Assembly: GCA_036924285.1 (NCBI GenBank)
Contig: JAYKYS010000011.1
Location: forward strand, 2,976,001-3,040,000
DNA from: Asterella californica
Lineage: Eukaryota > Streptophyta > Marchantiopsida > Marchantiales > Aytoniaceae
Direction of reading: 5' to 3'
Length of the DNA: 64,000 nucleotides
Program-made: the position numbers and the translations under genes
Part shown: positions 22,728 to 32,618 of the stretch, piece by piece
How the letters are laid out: the number at the start of each line of letters is the position of its first letter
Numbering within the stretch: the first letter of the stretch is position 1
Notes under the pieces: generated by a model
Databases searched by the model: none
Told to the model about the DNA's origin: nothing
What the model saw: only the letters and a program-made list of their open reading frames with translations

Positions 22728-23461
22728 CTATATACATCGAGGACAAACCCACCGTCCAGCAGGAACTACACTGAGAGGTGGAGTCAAACATGACATGTGC
22801 CAACCTCTCGAACAACCATCGCACACCAACATACGGGCTGCTCCACCAGCAGACCCACACAACATACACCTCAAGCCCGCGCGTACAACTGCTAAGCTTG
22901 GGTCAACAGTACCATCAATGTTGGGAAGATGACATGGCGCGCAATTACGCACATGGTCCTTCCACACAACACCATCACGGCCCTCTAACATGAGTACTCC
23001 AGAAGGTAACACCTCACGCACTCATAAAATAGTGCGACTTGCGGTCACATCCAACGTCGTCGGTGCAGTCTGCTGTAGATAGATATAATCGCCAGGATGA
23101 AACCTGCGAATCGACGACCGATAACCTCCTCCTCGGATAGTCGCATATCGCAACGTGTCTCTATGCTGAGCAATCGCTAGGTTCTCAAAAGCCATAGGCA
23201 TAACTCTCCGAAATGTCTCTGCTCGCTGAGAACATGCTCTCACCCACATATCCGGGTCATCAAGGTCCAGCACCTCAGCAGAATCACGACGAATGGCCGA
23301 AGGTAGATCTGGATCTCGGCCATACAATAGAAAATACGGTGAGAAGGAAGCCAAAGACGCTTGTCGGCTGAAACGGTAGCCCATAGCCAACCATGGTAAT
23401 TGCACATCCCAGTCTCCCAAGTGGCCCTTCTGCAAGCCATACTTGCGCAATCCTCTCTTCA
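22728..23461 (-). pseudogene. PHD-Gypsy integrase C-terminus with PHD finger
   Basis: Continues the integrase of 34960-34273 across the E2 insertion without frame loss. First comes the end of the core domain (LPWLAMGYRFS, FLLYGRDP), then a C-terminal module with HPGDYIYL and VREVLPSGV. A single TGA at 23022-23024 lies where a CGA Arg is expected. The last 50 residues form a C4HC3 PHD finger: C-MLC, MLVCDGC, W-H-MSC, then W-VCPRC near the stop. PHD fingers bind histone H3 tails in known proteins. Chromoviral integrases carry a chromodomain here, so a chromatin-reading, integration-targeting role is a reasonable inference. Confidence 0.85.
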
Positions 23462-23681
23462 CCGTTGTCGTGTTGTGGTTCGGCTCCTGTGTGAAATTCC
23501 TGTGTAACCTATGTTGTGTTTCTTTTCCGTGTTTCGTGAACCGTATCGCGTAACTCGCCGAACGGTGTGATGAGTGCCACATTTGTGATTATCTGTTTAA
23601 GTGATCGCACGGTAAGAGGAACGTGCCAAGTCATCGATCTGTGCGCGTTCACTTTAGTGGTCCTTGTCGCCGCATTTGTGT

Positions 23682-23689
23682 ATAAACTG
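23682..23689 (+). promoter_or_regulatory. E2 LTR TATA box
   Basis: TATAAACT lies about 107 bp upstream of the ATG at 23789, placing the small ORFs at the very 5' end of a transcript starting near 23712. A three-codon upstream ORF (ATGGAGGAGTGA) sits at 23758. The 3' LTR copy is near 32086. Confidence 0.55.
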
Positions 23690-23788
23690 ATGGGTCGAAG
23701 GTTCATACGACATTCTCTCTCAGCGGGTGATTCGTAAGGGTTCTCGGTGGTCTGCATGGAGGAGTGAAGAACTGCAGGAGTGGTGGTT

Positions 23789-24004
23789 ATGGACGGAGGT
23801 GTGTTACCGGCTCCGGATCTTCCTTTCCCGAATCCGTTTCACATCAAGCTTCATTGCATCCACCGCGATCACTTTCGACAATGGTTAGTTGCGTACTTTG
23901 GTGATGAGTTCATGGGGAGGGTGATGGAGTTACAGCTTCCGGTGATCCTTCCAATCGTAACATACGGAGAGACTTGGGATATGACGGTGTACATTTTGTT
24001 GTGA
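23789..24004 (+). CDS. LTR-encoded small protein A (71 aa), new family
   Basis: First substantial ORF of the E2 transcript. Function unknown. The N-terminus is Pro-rich, then a basic/aromatic stretch, a helix-like segment ending in Y-F-G-D-E-F (G38, E40), and a hydrophobic strand-like end with P51 and P55. The stop comes 16 residues after P55. G, E at G+2, P at G+13 and P at G+17 are shared with protein B, the E3 leader protein and the first E4 leader protein. The ATG at 23789 was chosen over the non-ATG upstream extension. Between the two LTR copies, the two coding differences seen here are synonymous (CAA/CAG, TAC/TAT). Confidence 0.6.
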   Translation: MDGGVLPAPDLPFPNPFHIKLHCIHRDHFRQWLVAYFGDEFMGRVMELQLPVILPIVTYGETWDMTVYILL

Positions 24005-24010
24005 AGAACG

Positions 24011-24214
24011 ATGGATCTCAACTATCCATCGAACGTTCCTTTCAATCTTTGGGTCGATGTCCGGTGCCATTGCAGACCGAAGATCAATCATGGGGCTTGG
24101 ATCGTGAGAAACTTCGGGCAAGAATATTATAATCGAGTGATAGCTTCACCGTTTCCTTTTGTCATACCTTTTATTGTAGAACGTTTCCAAGTTGTAATAT
24201 TGACGTTGTATTAG
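24011..24214 (+). CDS. LTR-encoded small protein B (67 aa), same family
   Basis: Begins six bases after the stop of protein A, so the two form a tight pair on one transcript. Key residues are G36, E38, P49 and P53 in the context N-F-G-Q-E, SPFPFVIP, and the chain ends 14 residues after P53 (VVILTLY). These match the spacing of protein A and of leader proteins in E3 and E4. Cys and His residues near the N-terminus (C-H-C) might bind metal, but this is speculation. Between the LTR copies there is one synonymous change (TAT/TAC) and one Ala/Thr change. No known family is recognised. Confidence 0.6.
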   Translation: MDLNYPSNVPFNLWVDVRCHCRPKINHGAWIVRNFGQEYYNRVIASPFPFVIPFIVERFQVVILTLY

Positions 24215-25870
24215 TCTGCGGCTCACTGGTTTCATTCTGATTGAGCGCATCTGTGTAGTTACGGACCGCGAAGAATCCATCGACATATCTGAAGGATTTT
24301 GTGAAGTCTTAGAGTGTTGTTGATGTCTTGTGTCTCCTTGGAGAGTAAAAATTCGTTCTAAGGGAAAAGTTAAGAGGAGAAAAGACAAAAAGTAAAGTTC
24401 TTTTTGCTCTTATTGGTCCACTTTTGGACCAATGGTGTTCTAGCTGATCCTCGCGACGTTTCTGTAGTTTCTGGAGGCTTCAGAGGTCCATTTGCGAAAC
24501 GAAGGGTATGGTTGGAGAGCTCTCGACCGGGACTACAATCTGGGCTGAAGAATCGATCGATTTGATGAAAGTATGAGCGCGTTATGATCGATTGAGTGGA
24601 GGGGGGTGAAATTTGTACCTACTGCTACTTTTCTGGTTGTTCCGAGAGACTCACGAGGAGTTTTGAGGAGCTGTCTATTGGGTTGGAGAGCTGACGACGT
24701 GCTGGTCGTTTTGATATCAATTTCATCAGTTTCTTGATCGAATTGGATTCTGAACCGACCGATTGAAGTTGAGAAGTGCAGACGGGATAAGGCGGGGACA
24801 GCGAACTGTGATAGCCATGGATAGGTTGCTATTGCTTAAATTCTGTCTCGAATTTCTGAGTGAAACTTTCCAGGATTGAAGCATGCCTTATCAGTAAGAT
24901 ACTTGGGAAGTTTCACCTCAAATGGTCGAGTAGTTTGTTCAGAATCTTGGATCAAATGTACCTGGATCTGTAAAGCTCTGAAGTTAGCACAGAATACGGT
25001 TTGATCCATATCTGAGAATTGGTTTGAGATTTCGACCTGAAAATTGTTCAGGGTAGGAGTGAAGGGTCCAATCAAGCTTCCTGTGAAGTTTGATCATCAT
25101 TGGTCGAGTGGTTTGGAAGGAATGAGATCTCAAAGTTCGAAAATACTTCTGTTATTAGCAGTTTTGGGTTTTTCGGTATCATCTATTGTCAATTTGATCA
25201 TTTTCGAGCAACTTGGAGAGGAGTTGTTGCTGAAACTGCCATACCTGCATACAACTCGACATTGGAAGGTGTGGGCTGATTTCAGCTCTTGGTGATGAAG
25301 GAGAACGGAGCCACCATGAGTCTTAAGCCGCTGTTTGGGTTCTTGGAGCTGCCAGGTACTACCGCCGTTGGCGCTATATTGAGATCTGAATAGTGTTTTG
25401 GATTATGCATGTTTTACCTTGCTGGAATACTTGGTAGACCATGGTGTATAGCAAGTTGTATCGATACTCTATCAAGTTGATTGAGTGATCTTAGTATCTT
25501 CTGATTGTACTATGAAGTTGTGATAGTTGGATCGATGGCCAGTTAGCGTCGCTGGGGAGCTATTCAGAAGTCAGGCTTCCAGTGATATAGATGAATAACT
25601 TCAGTTAGATAATACAGATCTGAGTATTTTTAGTTAGAATACAAAAGATCTGTTTGTAACACAAGTTTATGCAACCTATACGTAACCTTGGATCGTAGCA
25701 AACTTTAAACTCGAGACGAGCGGATACAAGGTCACTCAGGCTAGAAGAGTAGATAGTGAAACATTTGAGTGGAAACATCCAGATCTAGATCCAACCTTGT
25801 CAATCCACATACCTCTACACAGCCATGTACCCCGTGTATTCCTAGACAGAAAAACACGTTATACGATAGC

Positions 25871-25888
25871 TGGTGAACTCGACGTGAA
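25871..25888 (+). other. E2 primer-binding site
   Basis: TGGTGAACTCGACGTGAA starts two bases after the LTR. The priming tRNA was not identified. Confidence 0.6.
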
Positions 25889-25926
25889 AAGTCTAGGGTG
25901 AGAGGTACGTGCGTGGTTTTGCCACC

Positions 25927-28308
25927 ATGGACATTGAAGGGTTGGGTCATTACGTAGATGAGGCTTCTACGTCTGGAGAGGCTCCAAAGGTGACCAAGCT
26001 TTCACGGTCTGATATGCGATTGCTTGAGGCATTTGCATTAGTAATGCAACAACAGCAAGCCACTGAACGGAAAGAAGCAATGGCTACTAAAGCCTTGCAA
26101 TCTGTTGTGGGGTTGCTAGATCAGTTTGATGGGAAGAACATATCCAAGTACCTAAAGTACTATTCCCGAGAGATGGAGTTAAGCAAGGTGCCTGAAAGAG
26201 AGATGGTGAGTACATTTGCGCTTGCTGTCGTACCTGAACTACGAGAGCACATGAAGGACATCATCCGATCTCATGGTGCTACGTGGGAAGGATTTACTCT
26301 TCAGCTGAAAGAAGAGTATTCTTTAGAAGATGCAGACCGAGTGACTAAGAAGTCATTCATGGAGTGGGTAAACAAACCCAACAAAGGGCTTGTTGCCACA
26401 GAGTTATTTCGGGAGTATGAGAGACAATTCCTTCAGTTGTCTCGGATGGAGAAGCTCACATTGGAGAACGACAAGGTGGAGTTGTTTCTACAAGCAGCCA
26501 ACAATGAATTACAAAGGGAGTTGGAGCTGCTTCTGGAAGATAGGATGGAAGACAACGGACTCACGACTGACTGGAGAAAAGTCTCTGAAGCAGTGAGTGT
26601 ACTTGCCAAACGAGAGTACCGGAGAGGGAAGGTGGTGGTAAGACAAGAAGAGAGACCACCACCGATCATAGTACCTCGTAGGCAACCAATGGTACCCAAT
26701 GTGCAAGCACCTATTGTGCATGTACCTCAAGTTCCACTTCCTGCTATTCCTGTCCCGAAAGTTACACCGCAAAGAGATGCTATGGAAGAGTTGGTAAAAG
26801 GGATGAGGGACTTGCAGATCAAGTTAGCAAGGTTGGAAGAGAAGGGAGGAGCACATGATACCAGACTTGCTCCTAAGCAAGATTATGTACAGAGATGCAT
26901 TTGGTGTGATAGTTCTGATCATGCTCGAAGAGAGTGTGGTGATTTTGCCAAAACTCTACGAGATGGAGTAGTCTATTGGAAGGAAGGAAAGATTGCTCTG
27001 AAGGATAATGGAGAGATTCTTAGAACCAACTTCGGGAAAGGAGGAATGAAGCAAGTACTGGAGGAGTATCTATCTCAACATGCTACTGCGTCGGTAGAAG
27101 CTGCTACTTATGGAGTTGAGGTAGTACGAGAAAGAAGTGCTTCTAAGAAGCAAGGAGATACTCTTGATATGTGGAGTCACGCGGTAAGCACGAATAAGAG
27201 GGGGAAAATGGCAAGGGAGGAGCTGCTCAGAACAGCCACGGCGATCAGAGGTGCTACTGGATGGGATGATCCCGTGGATACAATGTCTGTACATGCTTAT
27301 TTGGTGAAGAGTCAACATGAGGCTCTCATGGAGGAGAAGCGCAAACGAGATGAAGCAGGCCCTAGCGAAGAGAGAACAGCTCTCAAGAGGCAAACAAGAG
27401 GAGAAAAGTTCAGACCGGAGATCATGTCTCTACCAGAGGAGACTATGGAAGAGGTCATATCCTCTACTCCCGAGAAGTCAGAGAAGAGCAGAGGTAAGGA
27501 GAAAGGTAAATCTCCTTCATACAAGCTTCAGTCTGATATTGAAGCTGCTACGGATCTGAAAGGAGTACTAGAAGAGAGAGTACTCAATGCCAAGATCGAG
27601 TTTACCTTGCGAGAGATTCTTGGGATTGCCAAGAGGGAGTTTCATGATGTCATTATTGACACCATCAAACGAAAAAGACAATTGGCAGGAGAAACCGCTG
27701 TGTCTAATGCATTAGACACAAGGATATCAAGAGAGGAAGAGTTAGAATTAGCTCAATGCTGCATCAACCGCAAGGTTCGGTTTGAGGATGATAACGATGA
27801 CAAGGTCCCTAGTCATTACACTAGAGGACATTGGGCTAGAGCTACTACCGAAGCCTTAGTGAAGGTAGGAGAGATGACAGATCCGGTGGTTGCTCTCATT
27901 GATCATGGATCAGAGATCAATATTGTCTCTAAGGACATCTACAAGCAAGGTGGATGGCCTGTTGATATAGATCATGGTTGGATGATCAGAACAGCGAACA
28001 ACACACGAGGAGAACTCTATGGAGCTTGTCCTGATGTGAAAGTGAAGGTGGGAGATGTAACTATTGAACAAAACTTCTTTGTTCAAGATAGTACATCATA
28101 CCCGGTGATACTCGGTCAACCTTACATTACAGCTGTGAGGATGGAGACCAAGGTTTTGGATGATGGATCTGCTTATGCGCAGATCAGAAGTCAGGATGGC
28201 AAGAGAGCGGTACAGTTTCTAACTGTATCAGCAAACCACGAGCGGAACAGAGATTATCTGAGGGGTGGCTCCTTGCCTAAGGTCACGGATGAGTTCAAGG
28301 ATTTTTGA
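25927..28308 (+). CDS. gag: E2 Gag-protease polyprotein
   Basis: Open frame of 793 residues. The ATG at 25927 lies in a textbook eukaryotic start context (GCCACCATGG); the frame extends further upstream only through a GTG. In order: helical capsid-like Gag (motif EMVSTFALAVVPELR near residue 95), a Pro-rich linker (about 235-280), one zinc knuckle C-IWC-DSSDHARREC (about 323-336), a charged region, and an aspartic protease with I-D-H-G-S-E-I-N near 658 and VILGQPYI near 727. The active site is D-H-G rather than D-S/T-G, as in E1. The TGA at 28306-28308 overlaps the -1 frame that continues into RT, the same arrangement as at 3004-3007 in E1. Confidence 0.85.
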   Translation: MDIEGLGHYVDEASTSGEAPKVTKLSRSDMRLLEAFALVMQQQQATERKEAMATKALQSVVGLLDQFDGKNISKYLKYYSREMELSKVPEREMVSTFALAVVPELREHMKDIIRSHGATWEGFTLQLKEEYSLEDADRVTKKSFMEWVNKPNKGLVATELFREYERQFLQLSRMEKLTLENDKVELFLQAANNELQRELELLLEDRMEDNGLTTDWRKVSEAVSVLAKREYRRGKVVVRQEERPPPIIVPRRQPMVPNVQAPIVHVPQVPLPAIPVPKVTPQRDAMEELVKGMRDLQIKLARLEEKGGAHDTRLAPKQDYVQRCIWCDSSDHARRECGDFAKTLRDGVVYWKEGKIALKDNGEILRTNFGKGGMKQVLEEYLSQHATASVEAATYGVEVVRERSASKKQGDTLDMWSHAVSTNKRGKMAREELLRTATAIRGATGWDDPVDTMSVHAYLVKSQHEALMEEKRKRDEAGPSEERTALKRQTRGEKFRPEIMSLPEETMEEVISSTPEKSEKSRGKEKGKSPSYKLQSDIEAATDLKGVLEERVLNAKIEFTLREILGIAKREFHDVIIDTIKRKRQLAGETAVSNALDTRISREEELELAQCCINRKVRFEDDNDDKVPSHYTRGHWARATTEALVKVGEMTDPVVALIDHGSEINIVSKDIYKQGGWPVDIDHGWMIRTANNTRGELYGACPDVKVKVGDVTIEQNFFVQDSTSYPVILGQPYITAVRMETKVLDDGSAYAQIRSQDGKRAVQFLTVSANHERNRDYLRGGSLPKVTDEFKDF

Positions 28309-29510
28309 CAAGTACTGCTATAGAGCGAGGACATAGTGGTACACTGGAGAAGGTACTCTCGCTAGAGAAAGAAAGTGCTTTTTGTACAGGAGTTGTGAGA
28401 TTTTCTGGGAGTGGATTTGCTACACATATACGACTTGCTGACTTGCAGAAGTGGGAGCAGAAGGTTGTGCGAAAAACTGAAAAAGAACTAAAGAGAGTTG
28501 GTGTGCTTGAAGAGGATGATAAGATAGAAGGTGTTTATTTGGAGTTAGGATTGGAAGATTTCATCGATGAGCTTGCTATGCATGAGCAAGAAGATGAGGA
28601 TCATGTGGTAGAAGTACACTCTAGGGAGCTCTATACAGCTATAGAGTCATTCTTAGATCCTGAAGTTAGAGTTGACACTAGATACAAAACGGTAGACAAG
28701 AAGGTAAAACCTGTTGCTCAACCATTACCTAGTGATTCTAACCAGCAAGTCCAACAATCTTCGAAGGAGAAAAGCTTAAGAGATCTTAGCCGGGTCGGTC
28801 ACAAGTTCACTGGAGCTACGCTCAAGGAGTTGAAGGTTGGTTCTACAGATTTTCTTTTGCCTGTGGAGGAGAATAGGTTTAGAGAGATGTTAACTAGGCA
28901 CGGGAAAGCTTTTGCTTTTGAAGCCTCAGAAATCGGATGTGTAGATCCTAGCATTGTGGCACCAATGATCATATTCACAGTTCCACATGCTCCTTGGGAC
29001 TTGAGGTCAATTCCTGTACCTAGAGCGCATCTACCGAAACTCATAGAGCTCTTGAAGGAGAAGATGCAGATGAAGATCTTGGAACCATCGTTTGCACCAT
29101 ACTCTAGTCGTTGGTTTACCGTACCAAAGAAGAGTGGTGCATTACGGTTCATCCAAGATATGCAACCTGTGAACCAAGTGACCATCAGAAATACAGGTAT
29201 AGGACCTATCGTCGGAGAGTTTGCTGAAGCGTTTGCTGGGAGGGCTATTTACTCTATAGGAGATCTTTACTCTGGATACGATCAGTTTCAACTTGCTGAA
29301 CAGAGTAGAGATATCACCACCATGAGGACACCGTTGGGGTTGGTCAGAATGTGCACACTACCACAAGGAGCAACAAACTCGGTAGCGCACATGATGAACG
29401 GGATGAACAAGGTTCTCCGTGAGTTCATTCCTGAGAAGACCATGCCTTTCTTGGATGACATTCCAATTAAGGGATGCGTTGAGGAGGAGAAAGATGAGAC
29501 AATGGATTAG
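28305..29510 (+). pseudogene. pol: E2 reverse transcriptase frame
   Basis: Frame in -1 relative to Gag-protease; no ATG at the overlap, so it would need frameshifting or reinitiation. An N-terminal region of unknown function is followed by RT with RFIQDMQPVNQVT, YSIGDLYSGYDQF, MRTPLGLVRMCTLPQGATNS and the catalytic F-L-D-D-I-P-I-K-G near residue 381. The wording differs from the common plant Gypsy form (YCIDYRKLN, MPFGLCNAP) seen in E3-E5, so this is a separate RT lineage. A TAG at 29508-29510 interrupts the otherwise continuing frame. Confidence 0.85.
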
Positions 29511-30683
29511 AAGGGGTGTAGAAACTTTGTTGCTGATCACATTTCAGATTGTGATAAAATCTTATCACGACTTGAAGAGGCGCACTTGACACTATCAGGT
29601 GCCAAGTCTTCATTTGGAGTGCGAGAGGTTGTGATTGTGGGACACTTATGTGGATGGTTTGGACGCAAGCCTGATCTTGGTAAAGTGGATGCTATACGGC
29701 GGATGAAGGATACTTGTGGTTCAACAACAGAGGTGAGAAGGTTTCTTGGAGCTTGTGTCTTCTATCATGTGTGGATTCCACATTTTGCACATGTGGCTGA
29801 TCCTCTTTACGATCTGTTGAGAAAGCACAAGAGGTTTGCATGGGAGGAGAGACATACTGAGGCGATTCAGAGATTGAAGCAGTTGTTATCTTCTCCACCT
29901 GTACTTCGTCGTGTGAGCTACGAGGATAGCAAACCAGTGATACTTACTGTTGATACTAGTCCGATAGCCATTGGATGGGCAGTAGGACAAGATGATGAAG
30001 AAGAGAATCGGTTTGCAGTCAGATTTGGAGCAAAGGTGTTGAGTGAGCGACATAGAAACTATCCTCAAGTGAAGAGAGAGTTATGGGGAGTAGTTACAGC
30101 TATGAAAGCTGAAAAGGACTATTTGATTGGAGCGCCAGTAATAGTAGAAACAGATTGTTTACCACTATTAGGGATGATTACAAACTGTAACACTCCTGAT
30201 ATTGCTATGCTACGCTGGATTGCTTACATCAAGTTCTTAAATCCTGAGTTCCGACACATAGCGGGGAAGAACAATCCAGTAGCTGATATGTTATCTCGTG
30301 CGAGGTATGAGGATGAGGAGGAGACGATAGAAGATACAGAAGATGTTGGTACTATTGTTTTCTGTAGAGCTCAAGGAGGTGAGAGTGAGCATTCGAAACC
30401 GTTCATGGAGGAGCTATATGAAGGAGAATGGATAGACATAGGACGCTATCTAAGTCTGTTGACTAGACAGCCAGGATGGAGTGATGCCCACTTTAAACAA
30501 ATCAGGAGGAAGGCTTATAACTACTTGCTACAAGGTGGTTATTTGTGGAAACATGCTAAGCAAGGTGGTAAGATGCCACAAGGGTTGTGTGCAAGGTTGA
30601 CATGCAGAAGTTACTCATGCAGGAGTTTCATGAGAGCTTGTGGGCAGGACATAGAGGTATTTATGCCACCTTTACAAAGCTGA
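29511..30683 (+). pseudogene. E2 RNase H and start of integrase
   Basis: Same frame as RT after one TAG. It shows the RT thumb/connection (VRRFLGACVFYHVWIPHFA), then RNase H with ILTVDTSPIAIGWAVG, RELWGVVTAM, VETDCLPL and NPVADMLSRA. Near 30585-30600 the frame shifts: beyond that point the integrase HHCC residues (E-F-H-E-S, A-G-H-R-G) are read in another frame. The stop at 30681-30683 is therefore out-of-frame. Confidence 0.8.
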
Positions 30684-31807
30684 AGGAGAGATATTGATGG
30701 CGTAACATGTACAGAGATGTAGTTCAATTTGTGGAGACATGCCAAACTTGTCAAGAGTATTCAGGAATTCGACATCGAGATGGATTACATCCTACTTATC
30801 CACTTGCAATGCATTATAAGTGGGTAGTAGATCTTGTTATTATGCCAGTTGGTATATGGCAGATGCGATACTTAGTTTTGGCACGTGAGGATTTGTCCAA
30901 CCAAGTGGAAGGGCGAGCCTTACGGACAAAATCCACAGAGGGAGTCTGCAAATTCTTGTTGGAAGATGTGATTTGTAGATATGGTTGTGTTGGGAAGATC
31001 ACGGCTGATCGAGGGGAGCTGAACAATGATGAGGCTAAAGCGTTCTTCAAGAGGTGTGGTGTGAAGTTAGCTCTCACCACAGCCTACAATCCGGAAGGTA
31101 ATGCGAAGAGTGAACGTGGTCATCCTCCTATTGTGAAAGCTATTGTGAAAGCTTGCAAGGGGAGGGCAAGAGAATGGCCAAGATTTCTTCCATTTGCATT
31201 ATGGGCTGATTGTTCGACTCATAGTTCAGTTACGGGATATATGCCGGCGGAGTTGATGTAGGGACAGAAACCTATCATGCCCATTGAGGAGCACATACCT
31301 ACTTGGAGTGTTCTACCTTGGGAGGATGGTATGTCTACAGAAGATCTTCTTGCTGTCCGAATCCGTCAACTAGAGAGAAGACCTGAAGATGTAGAGATTG
31401 CATTGGAGAAGCTGAAAGAGGCGCGCTTGAGAAACAAAGACAGATTCGATAACCGTCATCGATTAAGGCCAAAGGAGATTAAAGAAGGAGACTGGGTGTT
31501 GGTCTACGATAGTAGCTTGGACAACCAACACAGTGCGCTTAGAAAATTCTCTAAGCGATGGTTTGGCCCGTATGTGGTTCTTGTCGTGCTTGACAATGCC
31601 ACATATTCACTAAGAGAGCTTGATGGGGCAGAGCTCAAGGTTCCCATTGCAGGCAAGCGTGTGAAACTCTTCAAGAAGCGAGATGAAGGGATAAGCATGG
31701 AGGAAGTCGGAGCAAAGTTTGATATCTTGGATGATGACGGAGAAGATTTGGATGACGAAGATATTGCCAACGACAACATCAGTGAAGAAGATGAAGATAT
31801 AGTGTGA
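30684..31807 (+). pseudogene. E2 integrase with acidic tail
   Basis: Contains the C-x2-C of the zinc module (C-Q-T-C-Q), the core with first Asp in W-V-V-D-L-V near 30823, second in T-A-D-R-G near 31003, and Glu in K-S-E-R-G near 31108, then GPY/F (RWFGPYVVLVVLDNATYSLREL). TGA at 30695-30697 replaces a likely Trp in the YWRNMY context, and TAG at 31259-31261 replaces a likely Tyr in L-M-Y-G-Q-K. The last 35 residues are almost all Asp, Glu and Ile; E1 has a similar acidic end. No chromodomain is visible. Confidence 0.8.
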
Positions 31808-31854
31808 TGCCGACCACAACTTGTGAGTGTTGGCGCATACCAGAGGCTGCGCAG

Positions 31855-31870
31855 GTTTAGAAGGGGTGGA
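31855..31870 (+). other. E2 polypurine tract
   Basis: GTTTAGAAGGGGTGGA directly precedes the 3' LTR and resembles that of E1. Confidence 0.75.
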
Positions 31871-32192
31871 TGTCGTGTTGTGGTTCGGCTCCTGTGTGAA
31901 ATTCCTGTGTAACCTATGTTGTGTTTCTTTTCCGTGTTTCGTGAACCGTATCGCGTAACTCGCCGAACGGTGTGATGAGTGCCACATTTGTGATTATCTG
32001 TTTAAGTGATCGCACGGTAGAGGAACGTGCCAAGTCATCGATCTGTGCGTGTTCACTTTAGTGGTCCTTGTCGCCGCATTTGTGTATAAACTGATGGGTC
32101 GAAGGTTCATACGACATTCTCTCTCAGCGGGTGATTCGTAAGGGTTCTCGGTGGTCTGCATGGAGGAGTGAAGAACTGCACGAGTGGTGGTT

Positions 32193-32408
32193 ATGGACGG
32201 AGGTGTGTTACCGGCTCCGGATCTTCCTTTCCCGAATCCGTTTCACATCAAGCTTCATTGCATCCACCGCGATCACTTTCGACAGTGGTTAGTTGCGTAT
32301 TTTGGTGATGAGTTCATGGGGAGGGTGATGGAGTTACAGCTTCCGGTGATCCTTCCAATCGTAACATACGGAGAGACTTGGGATATGACGGTGTACATTT
32401 TGTTGTGA
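32193..32408 (+). CDS. Small protein A, 3' LTR copy
   Basis: Same 71-residue sequence as 23789-24004; the nucleotide differences inside it are silent. In the 3' LTR it would only be transcribed by read-out from this LTR's own promoter. Confidence 0.5.
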   Translation: MDGGVLPAPDLPFPNPFHIKLHCIHRDHFRQWLVAYFGDEFMGRVMELQLPVILPIVTYGETWDMTVYILL

Positions 32409-32414
32409 AGAACG

Positions 32415-32618
32415 ATGGATCTCAACTATCCATCGAACGTTCCTTTCAATCTTTGGGTCGATGTCCGGTGCCATTGCAGACCGAAGATCAATCATGGGAC
32501 TTGGATCGTGAGAAACTTCGGGCAAGAATATTACAATCGAGTGATAGCTTCACCGTTTCCTTTTGTCATACCTTTTATTGTAGAACGTTTCCAAGTTGTA
32601 ATATTGACGTTGTATTAG
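32415..32618 (+). CDS. Small protein B, 3' LTR copy
   Basis: Same as 24011-24214 apart from Thr for Ala in the segment N-H-G-T-W-I-V. Still open and still six bases after protein A. Confidence 0.5.
   Translation: MDLNYPSNVPFNLWVDVRCHCRPKINHGTWIVRNFGQEYYNRVIASPFPFVIPFIVERFQVVILTLY

Larger units (their letters stand above)
23466..25868 (+). repeat. E2 5' LTR (2403 bp)
   Basis: Starts TGTCGTGTTGTGG and ends ...GTTATACGATA (the final A may instead belong to the target site or internal region). It carries a TATA box and two small ORFs. The remainder (24215-25868) holds no convincing gene. Confidence 0.95.

Noticed and set aside
31610..31987. Minus ORF at 31610-31987, partly shared with 23022-23582 (MWHSSHRSASYAIRF...)
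   Set aside because: The shared part is antisense to the E2 LTR start; in the left copy only the downstream integrase part of the frame is real.
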